Assembly: GCA_963693365.1 (NCBI GenBank)
Contig: CAVNZM010000005.1
Coordinates: forward strand, 9,238,001 to 9,302,000
Direction: 5' to 3'
Source of the DNA: Amoebidium appalachense
Taxonomy: Eukaryota > Ichthyosporea
Length of the DNA: 64,000 bases
Shown: positions 41,404 through 64,000 of the stretch, piece after piece
How positions within the stretch are numbered: position 1 is the stretch's first letter
Layout: the number at the start of each line of letters is the position of its first letter
Position numbers and translations under genes: made by a program
Notes under the pieces: generated by a model
The model's input: only the letters and a program-made list of their open reading frames with translations
Database searches by the model: none
Told to the model about the DNA's origin: nothing

Positions 41404-42018
41404 GATACACACATTCCAGCACACCCACATGTACAGGTCCCCCCTCCCCCCCCCCTCCCCCCCCTCCCCCCCCCCCCCCCCCCCCCCCCCCTCCCCCCCG
41501 ACTCCTCAGACAGCCTCCATAAGTTTCTCACACCTGCCGCAACCTCCTTCCGAACCGTTTTAATCAGGCAAAAAGTTTAATGTTATATAACGGCCGTTAG
41601 TTCGATACTCAAAGATATAACCAATATGGCTCTAGCCTAATAGATATTAATAACATGTACAGCCCAGTCACGTTTAAGGACTCCATATTAATTTTGTTCA
41701 TGCAACCAAGAGCACTTTTTCTGCCTACTCGGTTTTTTACTCATACTAATGTTGGAGTTACAAAAAGGTTAATAATTATATATATATATATATATTAGAA
41801 AGTCCGGTATAGCTTAACGAACTACGAAACGATTCATTATACACGTTTGTAGATAACTCTATTGCTTGATATGGTTCAACATAAATAAATGAGGAACCGC
41901 AATTCTTCCTGCAATTACACTCAATATTGAACGGAATACCAAGTTAGAAGCTGGGACCCGTGGTTGTGTAATGCGTGCATGTGTGTGTATGTCACAGTGT
42001 GGTGTGTTTGTGTGTGTT

Positions 42019-42058
<40 letters not shown>

Positions 42059-42093
42059 TGTGTGCATGCATGTGTCAAGGGATAGGGGAGGAA

Positions 42094-42130
<37 letters not shown>

Positions 42131-42522
42131 AATGAAAGTGGACGCTTAACGTTGCAGCCATGCAGACACTGCACAATAGATTTTCATTCGGAAGGTTTTG
42201 CTTCTTTATAATTTGTTTTCGGGAACTAGTGTCATTGATTAATTATTCACTGCAGCCCTTCTCATTCATTCATTGATGATGTCATATCTATACACGATGT
42301 CTCATTCACTTACTGTGGCTTTACAACTAATTACGCTCCAAAAATCATGAAATTAACAATAATATACAAGCTTCCTTAACAAGCATATTCGTATGTGTAT
42401 ATGAGTAATAACAGAGAACTTCAAATGAAAAGGTGGGCGAACCAATCGGCACGTGTGTGGGTATGTATGTATGCGCGCACCTCTGTATGGTGCATGTGTG
42501 TGCCCGTAAACATGTGTGCCTG

Positions 42523-42563
<41 letters not shown>

Positions 42564-42619
42564 GATTAAGGGGTGGGTGGGGTCGGGGGGGGGGGGAGGG
42601 GGGGGGGGGGGGGGGTCGA
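40882..42619. other. Spacer between tRNA-Cys and the lipase gene
   Basis: Ordinary AT-rich DNA with C/CA-rich stretches at 41271-41500, (TA)n at about 41779-41796, (TG)n near 42024-42057 and poly-G near 42098-42129. No gene seen. Confidence 0.6.
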
Positions 42620-53143
<10,524 letters not shown>

Positions 53144-55483
53144 GTTGATGTTGTTGTTTTTAATTGTTACATACTCCTGGTCAAGTTTTGGCCCCTGTAT
53201 GGCGTGAAAGGCACCTTGCGAGGAGCAAGAGAACCAATGATCCTCTTTATTACGCCCTTTAGTGACTATAAATTCTCATCCAAGTTGTGTGCTTTATCGT
53301 TTCGAAGTGAACCAAACGTACTTGTTCGATGTGTGTGTTGTCTCGTTGCATGGGCTGGTGGGTTGAGTATGTGGTTTGTCTATGTTTATTAAACTTCCAG
53401 TTGCTTAAAGCTTCCTGCTGTTGCTTTGGTGTTATGAGGCTCGGCAGAGGGTATACATTAGAATAGAGCGTTGGAAATTTCACGTGTCTGCACCAGACCT
53501 TCCCCCGTAGCCCCGCGAAACTTCGGGCGCGCGCCGCGCGCGCCGCGCCGTTTCTGAGACTGATCGTGTCCGATTTCAAATTCAAAAATGGGCGCTCTTG
53601 CCTTTTATGGAAGTAAGTCCCTCATTATGGGACGGGCAGGCAGATGAACTGCAGGCAGGCAGCGAGCAGCACGGGTTTTTACACTAACGTGTAGGCCTTT
53701 TGTCTCTATCTGAGTTTACTTTTGGCTTTCTGGCCTCCTTTGTGGGTAAGAGCAGGGGCAGCCCCGGGGCCTTCGGGCACTGCCGCCGGTGCTGGTGGCT
53801 GCTGCGGGCCGCGTCACGCCCACTCAGCATGGCGAGGCTCTGTTCGCTGAATGACGTCACGGCAAACTGAAACGCGCCCCCCTATTGGCTAGATTGTGTC
53901 ACGACTCACGCTCACGACTCATTGAGTCACTGACTGGCGAGCCACCGTTGCTCGCAAGGGGGCACGTGGTTGTAGACCGGGGCGCCTCATCGAAGGCATT
54001 TTGTGTGTACACAAGGGGCGGAAAGGAAAAAAACCTATTTGGCTGCACAGTTTATGTTTTGAAAATGCAATGCGCTCTGCTCCTGTTATTGAAAGCAGCT
54101 GCCAGTGCTAGAGCAGCGGGACAAGCTTGCGGAACTGATTTGGTATATGGGGTAGCTTGTACACGGTGGAATGCGGCTCACGTACCAACTGATGCCGACC
54201 GGATCCGGCGATGGCCATAATTCTAAGTAAACAAAAAAATAAAAAGGATTATTGCCATGGAATTGTATACTCTCAAAACGTAGTAATTTATCATAAATAA
54301 CCAGAATTTGCATTACATTTTCTGGGCGAGCCTCGAAACGACTCTTGTTCTTGCAAGACTTGCACTTCGAAACTGCAGCTGCGCAGTGTTGGTTGAAATA
54401 CCAGGTGCCAAAGTTAGCTGACGGTCAAGGCGCCAAATGATTGGCGAATCTAAATCGTTTGGAAGATTTTGGAGCCGCGGACCGTGCCCTTATCAGGCAA
54501 GTGCGTTCTGAACCTTTTTCTATTGGAAGTAGGTCACTTTGTGGGATTGGAGACGTGCTCTTTGGTGGCGCGAAAGGAGCCAATAGGAGCGCGCTTCATA
54601 CCTTTTGATTTTTTGCCCAGGACGTGCTTACACAGTGACACGACACATGCGTTTCTGTTTTGTGCCAACGTCACCTGTTTTTCTTGTTTTTCCCCCCCCT
54701 CAGTAGCTTCCCACCAAGCTTCTGATAGCGCGCTTTTTCCTGAATTTTTTCTCCAGAAAACATGGGATGAAAGGAGAAGAAGTGTGGCGGTAAACGGAAT
54801 GGAGTTGGAGATCATTTTTGAAGCGTTGGATGGTAGATCGTAATTGTGAGGATGGTGTGTGTTTACATACGGCTATCAAGAGGTTTTTAAGGGCTCCAAG
54901 TGGAACGGAGTTCGTAGTTTTGACTTTCATAGGCGCACGTAAGAGCGGGCATAAAAAACTAACCTCCATATAGTAGTTTCCGTTGCATGCTTTTCTATTC
55001 GTATTATAAATCTAAAACAAAGCTGGTTCTGTAGAACAGTAAAAGGTCCTTCCTTGTATAGTGAGCTAATATCGTATTTCTGACCAGGTCATTGCACACT
55101 AAGGTAAGTCCGCGTCTTCGTCTTAGCTTCTATTTATGTGTTTTAAATGAAAAGATTTTGTTGTGGCCGGTTAAGTAATTTGTTTGCAAAGCTTTGTCTT
55201 GTTATGCATAGAAAAGAACGTGTTGTGAAGCATCTTGCTCGAGCCCTGCATGCTGCAGCCTTTCGCCTACTTTGCCCTTTACCCCTCTCTTTTTCTTTTG
55301 GTAGTTGTCTCGGCTGGACTTTTTTTCATGCGTCTATGGTTGACATGGTTGACAGGTCATTGTTTCTTGCTGTTGCAGAATACTTGGAAGCTAAGGGGTT
55401 TGGTGCTGCCTCGCTTGACCTTTCTGTTGGTGGTAAGAAACTCAGCAAGTCATATCAAGCTCACCCATTTTCCCTGTTTGCAG
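53144..55483. promoter_or_regulatory. Divergent upstream region of the lipase and Unkempt-like genes
   Basis: No simple-repeat runs, in contrast to the flanking introns. CCAAT or ATTGG words occur near 53231, 53883, 54438, 54522 and 54581, and a CG-only stretch (GCGCGCGCCGCGCG type) lies at about 53527-53550. A short ATG frame at 53588-53612 (MGALAFYG) ends at a strong GTAAGT donor, and an exon-like segment follows at about 55380-55433 between CAG and GTAAG. They may be 5' exons of the plus-strand gene, but their phase does not fit the coding exon at 55484. Promoter function is inferred from position. Confidence 0.45.
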
Positions 55484-63503
<8,020 letters not shown>

Positions 63504-63539
63504 GCAAGACCCCTCCCCACTCCCCCCCGCTCTTCTCTC

Positions 63540-63928
<389 letters not shown>

Positions 63929-64000
63929 CCCCACCCCAATTCCCACGCCCACCTGCACCACTACTCCCAAATCCACCTTCGCTTTAATCTTCAGGTGACC

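Overview
The window is nuclear DNA of a eukaryote. Genes are cut by many spliceosomal introns with GT-AG borders and two apparent GC-AG borders. Coding exons are short (about 50-300 bases, apart from one 953-base exon). There is one tRNA gene with a eukaryotic promoter and terminator layout, and one decayed LINE. Introns and spacers are packed with poly-C/poly-G runs (up to 70 bases), (CA)n/(TG)n, (GA)n and poly-T/poly-A. The lineage cannot be fixed from the sequence. The protein set (glyoxalase I, MYDGF, Unkempt, DAG-lipase-like, UNC93-like) fits a unicellular eukaryote, possibly with affinity to the animal side of the tree, but that is inference.

Layout. 1-3901 (+): 3' part of glyoxalase I (five exons). 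About 6000-13597 (+): ankyrin-repeat protein (nine exons found; the 5' end is not certain). 15783-18590 (-): membrane-anchored protein with a His plus Asn-Cys-x-His pattern like LRAT/NlpC-P60 thiol enzymes (four exons). 19952-26256 (+): MYDGF homologue with signal peptide and KVEL tail (six exons). 28071-29477 (-): intronless UNC93-like MFS protein. 29478-42619: a gene-poor stretch with a possible 2.4 kb purine-rich insertion, a dead LINE reverse-transcriptase fragment and tRNA-Cys. 42620-53143 (-): class-3 (diacylglycerol-lipase-like) lipase rebuilt from 13 exons, with the Ser-Asp-His triad visible. 55484-63503 (+, runs off the window): Unkempt-type six-CCCH-finger RNA-binding protein.

Six of the seven protein genes were assembled exon by exon from reading frame, splice phase and family match; in every assembled gene the phases agree at each junction. 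The genes do not form one pathway. Two pairs are arranged head to head and may share promoters: the LRAT-like gene with MYDGF, and the lipase with the Unkempt-like gene.

The most unusual property is how simple repeats and local tandem duplications interact with splicing. At least eight introns end in (CA)n directly at the acceptor AG. Several tandem duplications copy exon-intron borders. A roughly 100-base sequence occurs in introns of two unrelated genes 60 kb apart. I saw no CRISPR, prokaryotic operon or phage signal.
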